NCBI RefSeq assembly: GCF_037975245.1
Contig: NC_092561.1
Location: 2,022,501-2,082,500, forward strand
DNA length: 60,000 bases
Direction: 5' to 3'
Source of the DNA: Apostichopus japonicus
Lineage: Eukaryota; Echinodermata; Holothuroidea; Aspidochirotida; Stichopodidae
Part shown: one piece after another, positions 12,201-22,190 of the stretch
Numbering within the stretch: position 1 is the first letter of the stretch
How the letters are laid out: every line of letters starts with the position of its first letter
The notes under the pieces: model-generated
Database searches by the model: none
What the model saw: only the letters and a program-made list of their open reading frames with translations
What the model was told of the DNA's origin: nothing
Made by a program: the position numbers and the translations under genes

Positions 12201-15200
12201 TTGTGTAAAGTAACATGGATGGCATGTAACAACATGTAGAGAGAAGACCTATTGAGAATTTGAAGAAGAACACAGCTAAGTAACAGAAAGCCAACAAAAT
12301 AACTACAAATGGCTCTTTATCTCATGGATAATGTCAGCCAAATTTTGTAATTTAAATAGTCTAGCAAAAATGTTATCAAAGGTCATGATATGGTTGTGAA
12401 AAGCTTTGACCACTGGTTTGAGTTTGACCACAAGGTTTGAGTCACTTTTTGTCATGTATTTTGAAAGTTCAAATTTCATGTAAGGTCATACAGAGTGTGT
12501 TTTTTTGTACAAATTTACAAATTTTGTAATTTAAATAGTCTAGCAAAAATGTTATCAAAGGTCATGTTAGGATTATGAGAAGCTTTGACCAAGTGTGCGA
12601 TGACCTGCTGAGTCACTGTCTGTCATGTTAGTATTGTATTGGAAAGTTCAAATTTCATGTAAGGTCATACAGAGTGTGTGTCAAAGGTCATGTTAGGATT
12701 ATGAGAAGCTTTGACCTAGTGTGCGATGACCTGCTGAATCACTGTCTGTCATGTTAGTATTGTATTTGAAAGTTCAAATTTCATGTAAGGTCATACAGAG
12801 TGTGTCAAAGGTCATGTGAAGCCACTGAAGGTTAATAAATGAATCTGTTTAGAATGTTTATAGTACCAATCATTGACTGTAAGCTCAGCTAACTGACTCT
12901 GCTGCTAAATTTTCATCAAGTCTGATGTGAATTTGAAACAAAAATACGCTAACTTGATCCATCTCGATTAAAGAAACAAGCTCTGTACAAAACACACACA
13001 CAAACACGCACACACAAAAACATTATATATAATCTCGGAGACCCTGCCTAACAATTATCATCACATCCTTTCCTCAAAACTTCATTTTCTGTTTTGCTTT
13101 CCATTTTTTGTATCAAACTAATTCTTTGGAAATCGTGGAAAGTACATCTACAATTAGCGTCGCAACGATTTAAGTCTATTAGTGCTCATAACGTGTAAGC
13201 TTACCAAATATGGAAGAGTTAACTTTACTTCTGCCGAGAGAGTACTAAACCACTCAAGAAGATGTAAGAATACCCGTGGGAGCAGAGAACGCTGCTTGTA
13301 GTTACAAGTAAATAAGAGCAGTCAAGATTATATTTATTAAAACACATTTTGATGTCGGGGAGGGGAGGGGGGGATGGTTTATATCTTTAAATTTAATGAT
13401 TTCTGAATCTTTTAAAATTTGACACCGTGACTCTAATGAAGATCAATATTATTAAAAACTGAGACCATCAAGGATGCAATGTCAAGAAGCTCTCCCTCAA
13501 GTCGTTTGTTAAATCGGGCTAATTAGTAAAGATAACGAATACAAATCGATTTGTAATCGTTTGTAATAAAAACAAACTACCGTACTATAAAGGCCACAAA
13601 AAGTCACATGGGAATTTTTCAGTAATTTTTTATAGGACTTAAAAAGGAATCTTAAAATTAATATAATATTATAATATTGCAAGTTTACCTAAATTAGCTA
13701 ATTAATCACAATGGATTTGGGTCTCATGGTACATTTCGTTGTAGCTATTAAGGATGTTGGTGGTTGACACAGAGAGTAGAATGTACGTTGTAGAAATGGC
13801 AAGAAATGAAGTAATCATTTGAAAGTTGTTTATTTTTACTTTGAACAATCTCCGAGAGCTTACGGTTAGCTGCAGTTTTATTCTGTATCTGCAGATTTTT
13901 CACTCCTGGTTTGAAAATCTTTCTCTGTGATGTTTGTGTGGTTTCGAATAGTCTTTAATTTATTTATGCTATTGTTTCAAATGTGTTTTTTTTTTTTTGA
14001 GGAACCAAGACAGTGGCAGATCCAGTATTTTATAACAGACAGGGTGTGGCCCATGGGTCATGGAGGCAAAACTAGCTATATAGATTAGGTCCAAATGCAA
14101 GGTTTTGCTAAAAAGTACTTGTGAACTCTTGTGTGAGGTTGAATATGGGAGGGGTACGTGGCCGACACACCGGCTTGAATTCGTGTCTGAATTGATCTGT
14201 TAAATTATGGTCGACGGTCTTTCCTATATCTTTACCGTACGTTTCGTACAAAATTTATAACACGTAAGGTGTAAGCTTCCCTACCTGTGGTTACACCTTT
14301 TTAAAGTTTTGGAATTTTTAAATTTTTTTTTTACATTGCCATTTGTAAATTGATGCAGGTTACAAGATTTGTTCAAATGTTTTTTTGGTTTTCACTTTCT
14401 CAGGTGGCAAAGCTGCAGAGGCCAAGCATTTCGTCACGTGATTTCCGAGTAGTCTGCGATAATATGTTACAAGGCTTAGGCAGATATCTCCGGGCTTGTG
14501 GTGTTGATGTCAAGATACTCGAAAATAGTGACGACCATGACTTAGCTGCGAAGGTAAGGTCATTTATTGTCAATGACAGATTATTGAATAATATGTTTAG
14601 CTGGGTTTCTTGAGAAGATTTGGGATTATATTTATATACTAAAATATCATGATAGTGCAAAGTGCATACTCACTTGTAGAAACATGTATAAACTCTTGCA
14701 GATTATTGTCATTCTGAGGTATCTATTCTGTTTTATCACTTTCTAGATTGCCAGAGAAGAACATAGAGTCATCCTGACATCTGGACTTCCATTCCATACG
14801 GTAAAGTTGCTTTTGTTTGGTGTCTCGGCTGACACCATTTTCGATCACCTACACAATTTTTAGTTGTTTACACATTCTGGCCAACCCCCATGGTTTTTTA
14901 CTGTGAGACTTACAGCTTTATGTATCGTCGTCGCAGTCTCACGCTAGGATCTCCAAATTCTTAAAGCTGGTATGACAAAGTCATTTCATTTCCTTTCATG
15001 TATCTTTCACAACAACATACAAGTATAAAACAGCCAATTTACAGAACATCTGGTTAAAGGTACAAGTCGTGAAAAGGGAAGTGTCCTAAAAAAGAAACCT
15101 TGTGGGCTTGACAAGAGCACACTCTCAAAAACAGTGTACTTGGGTTGCTACTCTAGGAGGTATTATTAAAACCAGGTTATCAAGGACATTGACAGTGAGT

Positions 15201-16657
15201 GGTGATACAAACAGTACTAATTGTAGAGAACATTACATTCTTCATTCAGAAAGGAGCTAAATAGTATCAGGTCTACTATGTACAAAATGTCTTAATGCAG
15301 CACGTAAAGATAACACACAAGACACTGTTCTTACTAGTGGTCAAGAATTCAAAATAAATTAACAGCTGGAGTTTCGACTTTGAAATCCTGTCAATTTATT
15401 AGAAATTTCCACCCGCTTTGGACCGTTCATGTCAGGTAAACCCATTCTTACGAATATATTCGAATTTTAGTTAAAGGCTATGAGTCAAGATCGGGAAAGT
15501 TTTGTTTTACACATCACATCTTTAACATCAGGTGAATGATTTGATGAAACATTCTTGGGTGAACTTTTAAACATGTGTATTATTTTTTTTTGTCTTCTTC
15601 AGCTGAAGTCTCATGTACAGGAAGGTTGTTGCATGGACGTCAGAACAGATCTGAAAGCTCAAGATCAAGTGGCCGATGTCTTGCGGTACTTTAACGTCAA
15701 AGTCACCTCTAAAGACATCTTCAGTAGATGCCAGGTAAGAAACAGTGATTCTTGGGCACACTGTATGCAGGGCATGGTATCTTCTAACTAGCAACCCCTC
15801 TTCTTTTACCTCCTTATCCCCCCTCCCCCTCCCATCCCCTTTACACAGCAGAGACTTGGTGGTAAATGGTACTGGCTTGCATAGTCAACAGAGCAGTGGA
15901 CTTGCGACTGGGACATTTTCAGCCACTTCTAGGCTCTTTCAAGCATTCTTGAAAGATTGAGTGAAAACATTGGAATATTTATTACAGAACTAAGCTTTCA
16001 TACGGATATGACCAAAGTTGAAGGAATTTGACAACGTTAATGTGACGATTTGTCATTCGATACCGATGGTATGATACATCACAATTATGCGACTCTTGAT
16101 TCTTTCTTCAGGTGTGTAATTCCAATAAATATGTCGCGGTGAATCGGGCCGACATGAAGAGACTCTGGCTGGAGCGAAAATTAGCAAGAGCGTCCGCTGG
16201 CACTCCGAGAGACCCGGTGTCTGCATCGAGGCCATGTGACGCTGTATCCCCGGGAATTGGCCCTTTGTCTAATTATTCAGATGAAGAGGACGAGTTTGAG
16301 ACACCCGACGATGACGTGGACGATGATAACGATGAATTCGTATATAAAGGACCCGCAACGTCTAAGGATCGTACCTCTCCATCTGCTTTTCCTTCTGCCG
16401 ACGATGGACGGGGACCTGAATCCGAGGGTGTCCACAAAATGTACGACAAAGATTTGCTGCGGACAGATCTCAGCATCGATTTCAGGAATGCGAAATTTAG
16501 TAACAATACCATCATTCAAGTGGACAATATTCTGGAGGGCGTCTTGAACAATGTGAAACTATATTACGTCTGTTCAGAGTGTGGGAAAGTGTTCTGGGAA
16601 GGAGGACACTTTCAGAGGATATCGGAGCAGTTTGGCCACGTTATCAGCAAAGATTGA
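2897..16657 (+). CDS. EXD3: EXD3 / exonuclease Mut-7 homologue, 13 coding exons
   Basis: Thirteen exons join in frame: 2897-3223, 3967-4149, 4478-4531, 5012-5151, 5550-5721, 6336-6538, 7434-7596, 7718-8195, 10605-10813, 14404-14553, 14747-14800, 15603-15734, 16112-16657. All introns begin GT and end AG, and split codons restore sensible residues. The product is about 936 residues. Residues 1-414 are the helical N-terminal region of this family. Residues 415-600 hold the DEDDy 3'-5' exonuclease domain: D422/E424 in DMEW, D489 in GYGAETD, Y572 and D576 in the third motif. Residues 655-936 hold the Mut7-C domain with paired CxxC motifs. Family knowledge: Nibbler in flies trims 3' ends of small RNAs and MUT-7 in worms acts in RNA silencing; this protein probably trims small RNAs. 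The start ATG follows a good acceptor at 2881-2883. An extra exon in the 3.6-kb intron 9 cannot be excluded, although the direct join keeps phase. Confidence 0.93.
3967..4149 (+). CDS. EXD3: EXD3 exon 2
   Basis: 61 residues, phase 0 at both ends, CTTCAG acceptor and GTAAAA donor. Encodes helical N-terminal domain beginning EYERIMQTFTDHYKLEVLQL. No catalytic residues. Confidence 0.85.
4478..4531 (+). CDS. EXD3: EXD3 exon 3 (18 residues)
   Basis: A 54-nt exon (ASVCATTLNLQYLFKLED) between a pyrimidine-rich acceptor and a GTAAGT donor, phase 0 at both ends. It continues the helical repeat of exons 2 and 4. It is found only by splice logic because it is too short to stand out as an ORF. Confidence 0.8.
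5012..5151 (+). CDS. EXD3: EXD3 exon 4
   Basis: Begins IVLPLIFQDKVNLVELYIKP. It ends two bases into a codon (GA|GTAAGT), which the first base of exon 5 completes as Asp. The helical N-terminal domain continues. Confidence 0.83.
5550..5721 (+). CDS. EXD3: EXD3 exon 5
   Basis: TTTATTTCAG acceptor, then SFNIPGTRLEKLRPKN after the split Asp. Ends phase 0 at GTAGGT after KKYIE. N-terminal helical domain. Confidence 0.85.
6336..6538 (+). CDS. EXD3: EXD3 exon 6
   Basis: Starts KSMSHTTWDELITAAVGTDE after a TCCTCCAG acceptor. The reading frame runs on to a stop at 6578, but a GTATGT donor at 6539 leaves GA, which the A opening exon 7 completes as Glu; the join is clean. Includes helical residues ending LKELSLNE. 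Confidence 0.82.
6555..6625. repeat. Short 21-bp tandem repeat in EXD3 intron 6
   Basis: GGATATAACATGTTGAAGAG occurs about twice in tandem, followed by a decayed third copy, immediately after the exon 6 donor. Nothing else is recognisable up to exon 7. Confidence 0.7.
7434..7596 (+). CDS. EXD3: EXD3 exon 7, acidic linker into exonuclease domain
   Basis: After the split Glu the exon reads SKSSVNTEEENWDDAHDGY, an acidic linker, then helix leading to the exonuclease core (KLKMCAQTIFQ). Acceptor TTTTTTGTCATAG, donor GTAATT. Confidence 0.83.
7718..8195 (+). CDS. EXD3: EXD3 exon 8, catalytic exonuclease core
   Basis: A 159-residue exon starting PSNVIGMDMEWKP. D422 and E424 of DMEW form motif Exo I of the DEDD superfamily. 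D489 in LGYGAETDFLML is Exo II. The exon ends inside Exo III (QVQYA), and its last G is completed by CT of exon 9. The catalytic set is intact, so the enzyme should be active. The donor GTAAGC abuts a long minisatellite. Confidence 0.95.
8207..10195. repeat. Minisatellite, 68-bp unit, about 29 copies, in EXD3 intron 8
   Basis: The unit runs from CATGGATTTGGTGTTAGTGT to GACATCAGCTAGGG and recurs with few changes for 2 kb. Copies differ at a handful of sites (AGAGAC or GGAGAC, GCTAGCTGG or GCTGGCTGG, GACATCAG or GACGTCAG), which suggests recent homogenisation. The first copy begins about 11 bases inside the intron, almost touching the donor. No open frame of note. Confidence 0.97.
10605..10813 (+). 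CDS. EXD3: EXD3 exon 9, Exo III aspartate and basic tail
   Basis: Completes motif Exo III: Y572 with D576 of ALDAYCLIEVYNYL, which marks the DEDDy subclass. It is followed by a lysine-rich stretch (SREKTKKNKKAIRREKQQQK) that may bind RNA or act as a nuclear signal. Ends phase 0 at GTAATC. Confidence 0.92.
10921..11167 (-). mobile_element. tRNA-derived SINE, copy 1, with hairpin tail
   Basis: On the - strand a head (GACCTTCCTTACCGG) leads into a tRNA-like region: A box TGGCCTAGTTGG, anticodon stem CCGC/GCGG, B box GGTTCGAATCC and matching ends (GCGTCCA with TGGAGGC). It then has a shared tail. The tail holds an inverted repeat (10923-10961 with 11008-11045). The same sequence recurs at 11333 and 59837, so it is a dispersed SINE and not a single tRNA gene. 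Confidence 0.85.
11333..11465 (-). mobile_element. tRNA-derived SINE, copy 2, 5'-truncated
   Basis: Repeats the B box (GGTTCGAATCC) and the tail of copy 1, including CACTGTTCTGGATTTTTCAA and the stretch ending near GAAATGGAGGTAAACGACAA. Homology stops inside the anticodon arm (CCCGCTTT), so the A box and head are missing. Confidence 0.82.
12351..12820. repeat. Tandem repeat with GGTCA half-sites in EXD3 intron 9
   Basis: About three imperfect copies of a unit that contains TCAAAGGTCATG, AGAAGCTTTGACC, CTGCTGAGTCACTGTCTGTC and TTTCATGTAAGGTCATACAG. The spacing between copies shortens toward the end as internal segments drop out. Confidence 0.8.
14404..14553 (+). CDS. EXD3: EXD3 exon 10, start of Mut7-C domain
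   Basis: 50 residues, phase 0 at both ends, TTTCTCAG acceptor and GTAAGG donor. FRVVCDNMLQGLGRYLRACG and VDVKILEN are the hallmark opening of Mut7-C (strand, helix, then G-x-D), a PIN-like fold. Asp in CDNML matches the conserved acidic position of the family. Confidence 0.93.
14747..14800 (+). CDS. EXD3: EXD3 exon 11 (18 residues)
   Basis: 54 nt encoding IAREEHRVILTSGLPFHT, the Mut7-C segment that normally reads A-x-x-E-x-R-x-x-L-T-x-D. Phase 0 at both ends; acceptor TTTCTAG, donor GTAAAG. Asp is replaced by Ser in LTSG, a common acidic position in bacterial Mut7-C; the effect is unknown. Confidence 0.88.
15603..15734 (+). CDS. EXD3: EXD3 exon 12, Mut7-C and first zinc cysteine
   Basis: 44 residues from LKSHVQEGCCMDVRTDLKAQ to FSRCQ, phase 0. 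The terminal Cys (C754) pairs with the Cys two residues into exon 13 to form the first CxxC knuckle (RCQVCN), which spans the exon junction. Confidence 0.92.
16112..16657 (+). CDS. EXD3: EXD3 exon 13, zinc ribbon, acidic insert and stop
   Basis: 181 residues. VCNSNKYVAV completes the first CxxC, and CSECGKVFWEGGH gives the second knuckle (C909, C912). About 150 residues lie between the knuckles, with an acidic run at 811-832 (DEEDEF then DDDVDDDNDEF). The two halves of the ribbon are thus separated by a long, probably disordered, loop. The stop TGA is at 16655-16657. Confidence 0.93.
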   Translation: MCNSNKYVAVNRADMKRLWLERKLARASAGTPRDPVSASRPCDAVSPGIGPLSNYSDEEDEFETPDDDVDDDNDEFVYKGPATSKDRTSPSAFPSADDGRGPESEGVHKMYDKDLLRTDLSIDFRNAKFSNNTIIQVDNILEGVLNNVKLYYVCSECGKVFWEGGHFQRISEQFGHVISKD

Positions 16658-19600
16658 GTAACTGATAATTTCACTCCATTCCTCAACTGTTATTCCATTC
16701 CTGAGAGTGTTGCTTATTTTCATGCTTGGTTTTAGAACTGAAAAATATTGTAGTCAGAGAATCAATCTATTTCTGAAGACTCTCCTCCCTTGATGTGACT
16801 TTGTACCTATCCCTTCCACATGACCCCTCTCCCCCTCCTCTCCTGCACAAGGTGAGAGCATTTATTTAAAACTTGTTGGTTTTTACCAGGATTGTAGTAA
16901 ACAGTTGCTCCAAACGAAAAGAAGGAAAACCATTACACAGGTTTTGTTTTTAAAATTTCAACTTTTTTTAAGTCTCAAAATTTCCAATTTTATAGTCAAG
17001 GGTTCTCTTGGGCTACCACAGCCATTATTTACATAACAATATTTTTTAGCTGTTCCCCGTTTGCAACTTTTCTTGATTGTACAGAGATGCACAATAATTT
17101 ATGTCTGTTAGTTTTCCAATGTAAATTTTTGATAAGGTTTACCGTGTAGAAACACGTCCGATCTAGGAATGCGCTCATTTTAACCTTTTATAGTTTTGTT
17201 GACTATTTTTAGAGCCTCACCAACAGTCATTGGTGGACATAATAGATTTTCTGTTCCTATCATAACAAAGATCTGTCTACACATATGTTTTTATGATAAA
17301 CCTCAAGTGGTGGATCCAGGCATTCTGGGAAGAGACTGAGGCCAGGGAGATAAGTATCAGTAGATACACGCAAATTTACTACCAACATATTTTTAGCCTT
17401 TGAAGAAGATCCTGCTAGGATCGAAATGTCAGGCCAACTTACTTTTACACAACATGTGTGTAAGAAAAGACAGGTAAAGTGTGTGTGTGTGTGTGGGGGG
17501 GGGGGGGGACACCATGCTAAATATTTCATTCACATGTACTTTGTAGAGTGTGTATTGTTCTGTAAAATTAATTAAGACTTCTCATCCCAGCCCCTGTCCA
17601 CACCCTCGTGGCATACAAACCCCTGTTAATGCCACTGGAGACATGAATTAGCTTCTAATATGATAGCTCCTTTTAATTTTTGCCCCTTTTCCATTCCCCT
17701 CCACCTTTTCCCATCTCCCAAGGGGCTGTAACTTGTATGTGAGCAGGTACGACACTAGGGAGGAACATTTTCCTATCAAAAGTGATTACAGGAGAACCAT
17801 AAAGAAATGAGGCCAAGTCTTTTATCGATTTGATCTTATCCGTACATGTTCTTATGAAAGCTGTATCATAAAATCATTTTCTATTTACAAATATGAACAT
17901 AAGAAAACGGAGGAAATATCGGTATCAAAACGAAAAATAAGATGAATAGTAAAAAGTCTTGAAATACCTTACATTGTGATAGGCACTTTGAATAATCAGT
18001 CTTATCTGAGCAAGATCCTTTCGGAACTCGGTCATCCCTGGAGAAAAAAAGTACACGCGATTTGACGTCGTTTACGAGCATGATGGGATGTTGATTTTGA
18101 TTAAATCAAGGTGATTCAAAAACCCAACATGATATTCAAATTAAGAAGAAACTTATGAAAAAGAAATACATACAAAAATGGCTGCTAGATTGATATGTAC
18201 ACATATTGAAGAAAATAAAATCACTAAAAACTGAAGGAAAAAAAAAAAAAATTAACAGCAAAAAACAACAAATTAACGAGTGAATACACTTTATCGATTG
18301 ACATGGATATTTGGACCAGCTAGCCTAGCCTGACATGAACTAAAGAACATAGAACACAACCATGCCTATAAATACACTACACTGCTTTAAAATTGAAGGA
18401 AAATTCAAGATAGGGTGGACTTTACCGAGCATTGACTTGTGAAAACATTGGAGCTGTGAGTACCAAGGCAAAAAGGCTGTGGGTTACTAGGGAGTTTAAG
18501 CAGTATGTTGAGTTGGAAAAAAAAAATCGAGACTTTCTCGCTATTCAAATTTACTATGAAGCTGTTAACGCTTGAATTTCTATTTCCATTTTGACATAAC
18601 CATATATATTCCACTTCAAATCTAGCAAATTTTCCTCAAAATAAAATTTGAATTGATCAAAACTAAGACACCCTTGGAGAATTATTTTCCACCAAATGCA
18701 TCCACTTCTAAAAATTACGTTCTTTGACACTTTCTTCATTCTTGGGCATTGCATTAAACTATTGGAAAACTTGAAAAAAAAAATCACCTTTTTCTTCAAG
18801 TTTGATATGAAACTTGCTTAGTGAAGTAAATAACCTATATTGCTATGGGATTTTATAACCGAATAGCAATGAAACATTTCCCATAGCTGCTAAAAGTAGC
18901 TGGTATTGTGAACACTATCCCATAAAGTACAAAAATGAATGCAGTTATAGTTTCTTCCAAAACTATGTGTGTGTGTGTTTGTAAATATATAAAGCCTTAA
19001 GGTTATGGTAAACTTTTTGGTAAGTACTTTTTTTTTTTCATTGTTAAGCATTATTCAATGACATCCTGTTTATAAGTAACAAAAAGTTCCCTGATAATGT
19101 ACACTATCCAAATAGCTTTGAATACACAGACTCACCCTCAAATGCATTGTAACGATAAATATAAAGTAAAACTTGACTTTAAATATGAATTAGTAAAGTT
19201 TTGTTGATAAATACCATATAACAGCCCCCTAAACTTTGTACTGTGGTAACAAGGTCCACAATTTGACCCATTTTTTTTTATTTGAAATTGTTTGCAAGGT
19301 TTCTACTTTATTACAATATTTAGCTTCAAGGTTTTCATAGCTTTGTGAAAACCTTTGTGAGAATGATGTTGCCATAGCAACAGAGCTAAATGTACTATCA
19401 TGCAATGTTTCATATTAATTCACTGTTTACAACTCCCTTAAATACAATGATAATGATTTGAATCTCAGTTCCATTTCAAAGAAGGGGAGGAGTCCTGCAA
19501 ATCTATGTTTCCAAGGGTAAAATGAAGTTAAAAATGGTCATTTTCGTACTAATGGATCTAATGGGTCTGGCGTTTCTCATGGCCAAAGGTTAAGTTGAGC

Positions 19601-22190
19601 TTTGACCAATGCCAAACCTAGCACAATGTAACCTTCAATGATGGAGAACACCTCTGGTTTTTTAAAACAGTTTTGCCTGACATAATATCAGATACACAAA
19701 ATAGTTGTTTTGTATCAAATTGAAGCATATTTGTTACACTTTACCCAGAATGGGTTACCACTGCATGATTCAATACAGAAAATCTGAAATATTGAACAGG
19801 CACTTTTATATCACAATACATCTACAGCTGTCAGAAAACTTTGTCCTTTATTTCATAGAATACTTTCGTCTTTTTATCAATCATTTGCAACTTTCTCTCT
19901 AATTTTGATTTATATTTGTCTAAGAAAATAAAACATAAAAAAAAAAAAAAAAAAAAATACGACAGTAATCATCAGGTAAATTTTCATGAGCATAACAAAC
20001 GCAGTTTGAATTAATACAAAAGGCACGGTTTTAAAAATCGGCTGTAACTAATTTCTTCAAGTTTTGGTGAACTTCCGCCATTGAAATAATGCTTAAAGGT
20101 CACTTAAAAACACAGGTTAAGGCATGCACTATTTTAAACCCTTAGTTGATAAATTATAGGAAAAAACAAACTCTGAGAACCAATGGCTGGACAGCCACAA
20201 TTAGAATCACTCTGATTACAGACTCAATAATTCTGATTAAATATGATTTATATTTCAATTTTCTGTTTCACACCCAAAAGCCCCAACTTTTCACATAAAA
20301 TCATTCACTATCACTTCTCAATAATATCTCTTATTTCTGTTAGGCAAATGTGATTGAAATATTTTTGCAAAGGTAATAAATTCTGAGCTAACAAAAAACT
20401 AGGTTTGTACACTCCATATATGTTATGTGGTAGGCTAGAGAAAGCATCTTGTGTAATTACCCCTTCATTATCATAAAAAAAAAAAACTACTTCTCATGGT
20501 TCACAAAAATTGAATTCCAGAATTGAACCAAGTTTCACCTCTCTTCAATCTCCAATCAAAGTTTATTTTTGCTCCTGTTAGTTTCCGGTTTATTCCATTC
20601 AAAATATTTTCCCATGCAAATCGCATTTCGACCAAGCCATCAATACCAATCTGATTGGGATATGATAAACATATTTTGAAAGAGCAAAACATGCAGGACT
20701 TGTAATACTGGAAGTCACTTGTCAGAAAATTGTTCCACTTTAGCTGTAACGTTAAATTTCACTTCAATGCAAGCTATGGTCTTATCAAATTTATTTACTA
20801 TGAACAATTCTTTGTTGTTTTTTGGACGTAGCACAAGGTTTATTCACTCACAGAGAGAAAATATTTTCCGAACAAAACAATCTACGGAAACTGAAACTTA
20901 ATGGAGCAATAAATAGTAGTCCGTTTGATTATGGCACCAATGTGTAATTATGACATTAATTATTAAAAAGGTTAAAATAAGTCATCTAAAGATCAAGCAA
21001 AAAGAAAATTCATTTCCACATAAAAAAGAGAAAAAACAGATTAAACTAAAAGCAGCAGGTTTTAACACTTTAAGATTTAGAAAGTCTAAACCTGACAAAC
21101 AACCTGAAGTACATCCAATTAAAAAAAAAAAAAAAAGTTGTTTATAAATTTCCTTGAAATGAAATTGTTAAATTGTCAACTTTCTTTTCATTATCTGATT
21201 AAATTTGTGCTGATAAATGACATTAAAAATGAAATATGTAATTTAAGAAGTCCTAATGCACCATCGGTTGTATGATTCCCAGTATTGGAAAATCTATCTT
21301 CTTTCTGAATCCAAAACTATGTATTACCTTTCTTTCTTTCCTTACTTTTTTCTTGACTAAAGACACAACTACTTGGTTATGTCAACCTAAAACCACCTCT
21401 CTTAAAGTACTTAATATAGCCTTCAATCACTGCTAGATACTAGGAGACGTTTAAGGGCCAAACAAGACAAACATTTTGTAAAATAATATTTTTGCTTGGC
21501 CATAGTTTTAGCCATCTGTTACAACTCCCTTAGCAAACGAGTCACTTCGACTCTAAATCAATGAAACGGTAAACAAGCAGTTTACGATTTAATTCTGTCG
21601 AAGACTACAGATCAGAAATGGAAGGGATGATTAAGACATATAATGATGCTATAATAGGAAGTTGTGTTTTCCAGTGGAAGGCAAATCTGGATTAGACAAC
21701 TTTGGAATTAATTTTTCTGAACTTGTCATGATATTAAGTAGTAGGTTCAACTTAAAACTGACAAAATATCAACTTAAATTCCCTTCATCTCAAACCCACA
21801 GATGTAACGATCAAATCCACCGCTGAGAACTGACATAATTCAACGCGAAACTGCTTTAAAGCTTTCCTTTAAACAGATTCAAATTATATTTAGAATCTGT
21901 TTCCTGCAGCTTGGGAATGAACTATTCATAAAAAGTCACTACTCGCAAAGACCACATGACCAAATGGTTTGGATAAGAACTTGAGCCTGATTTGTGCGTG
22001 ACTGCAGCAAGCTGTGATTGAGGTCGTTGCAAGATAATTACCTGAGAACAATAGGGAACCCCATTAAATCAATGTATCACCCATTAAAAGAAAGAAGAAC
22101 CACTTCAGATTTAAACAAGTGCCAAGAACAACTATATTGGACAAGGTAAAAATGCAGAGAACCAAATAAAACTTAGGACTGTGGAAAACT
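16658..22190. other. Intergenic DNA 3' of EXD3
   Basis: AT-rich DNA without a supportable gene. It holds the EXD3 3' untranslated region of unknown length (first AATAAA on the + strand at 18214-18219), a GT run joined to a G run at 17478-17508, and poly-A runs near 18240, 19938-19957 and 21121-21136. ORFs here are short and lack family features. Confidence 0.6.

Larger units (their letters stand above)
10814..14403. other. EXD3 intron 9
   Basis: A 3.6-kb intron between the exonuclease and Mut7-C parts. It contains two tRNA-derived SINE copies (10921-11167, 11333-11465), a GGTCA-containing tandem repeat (12351-12820), an AC-rich tract near 12990-13015, and otherwise AT-rich DNA with no convincing exon. 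Confidence 0.7.
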
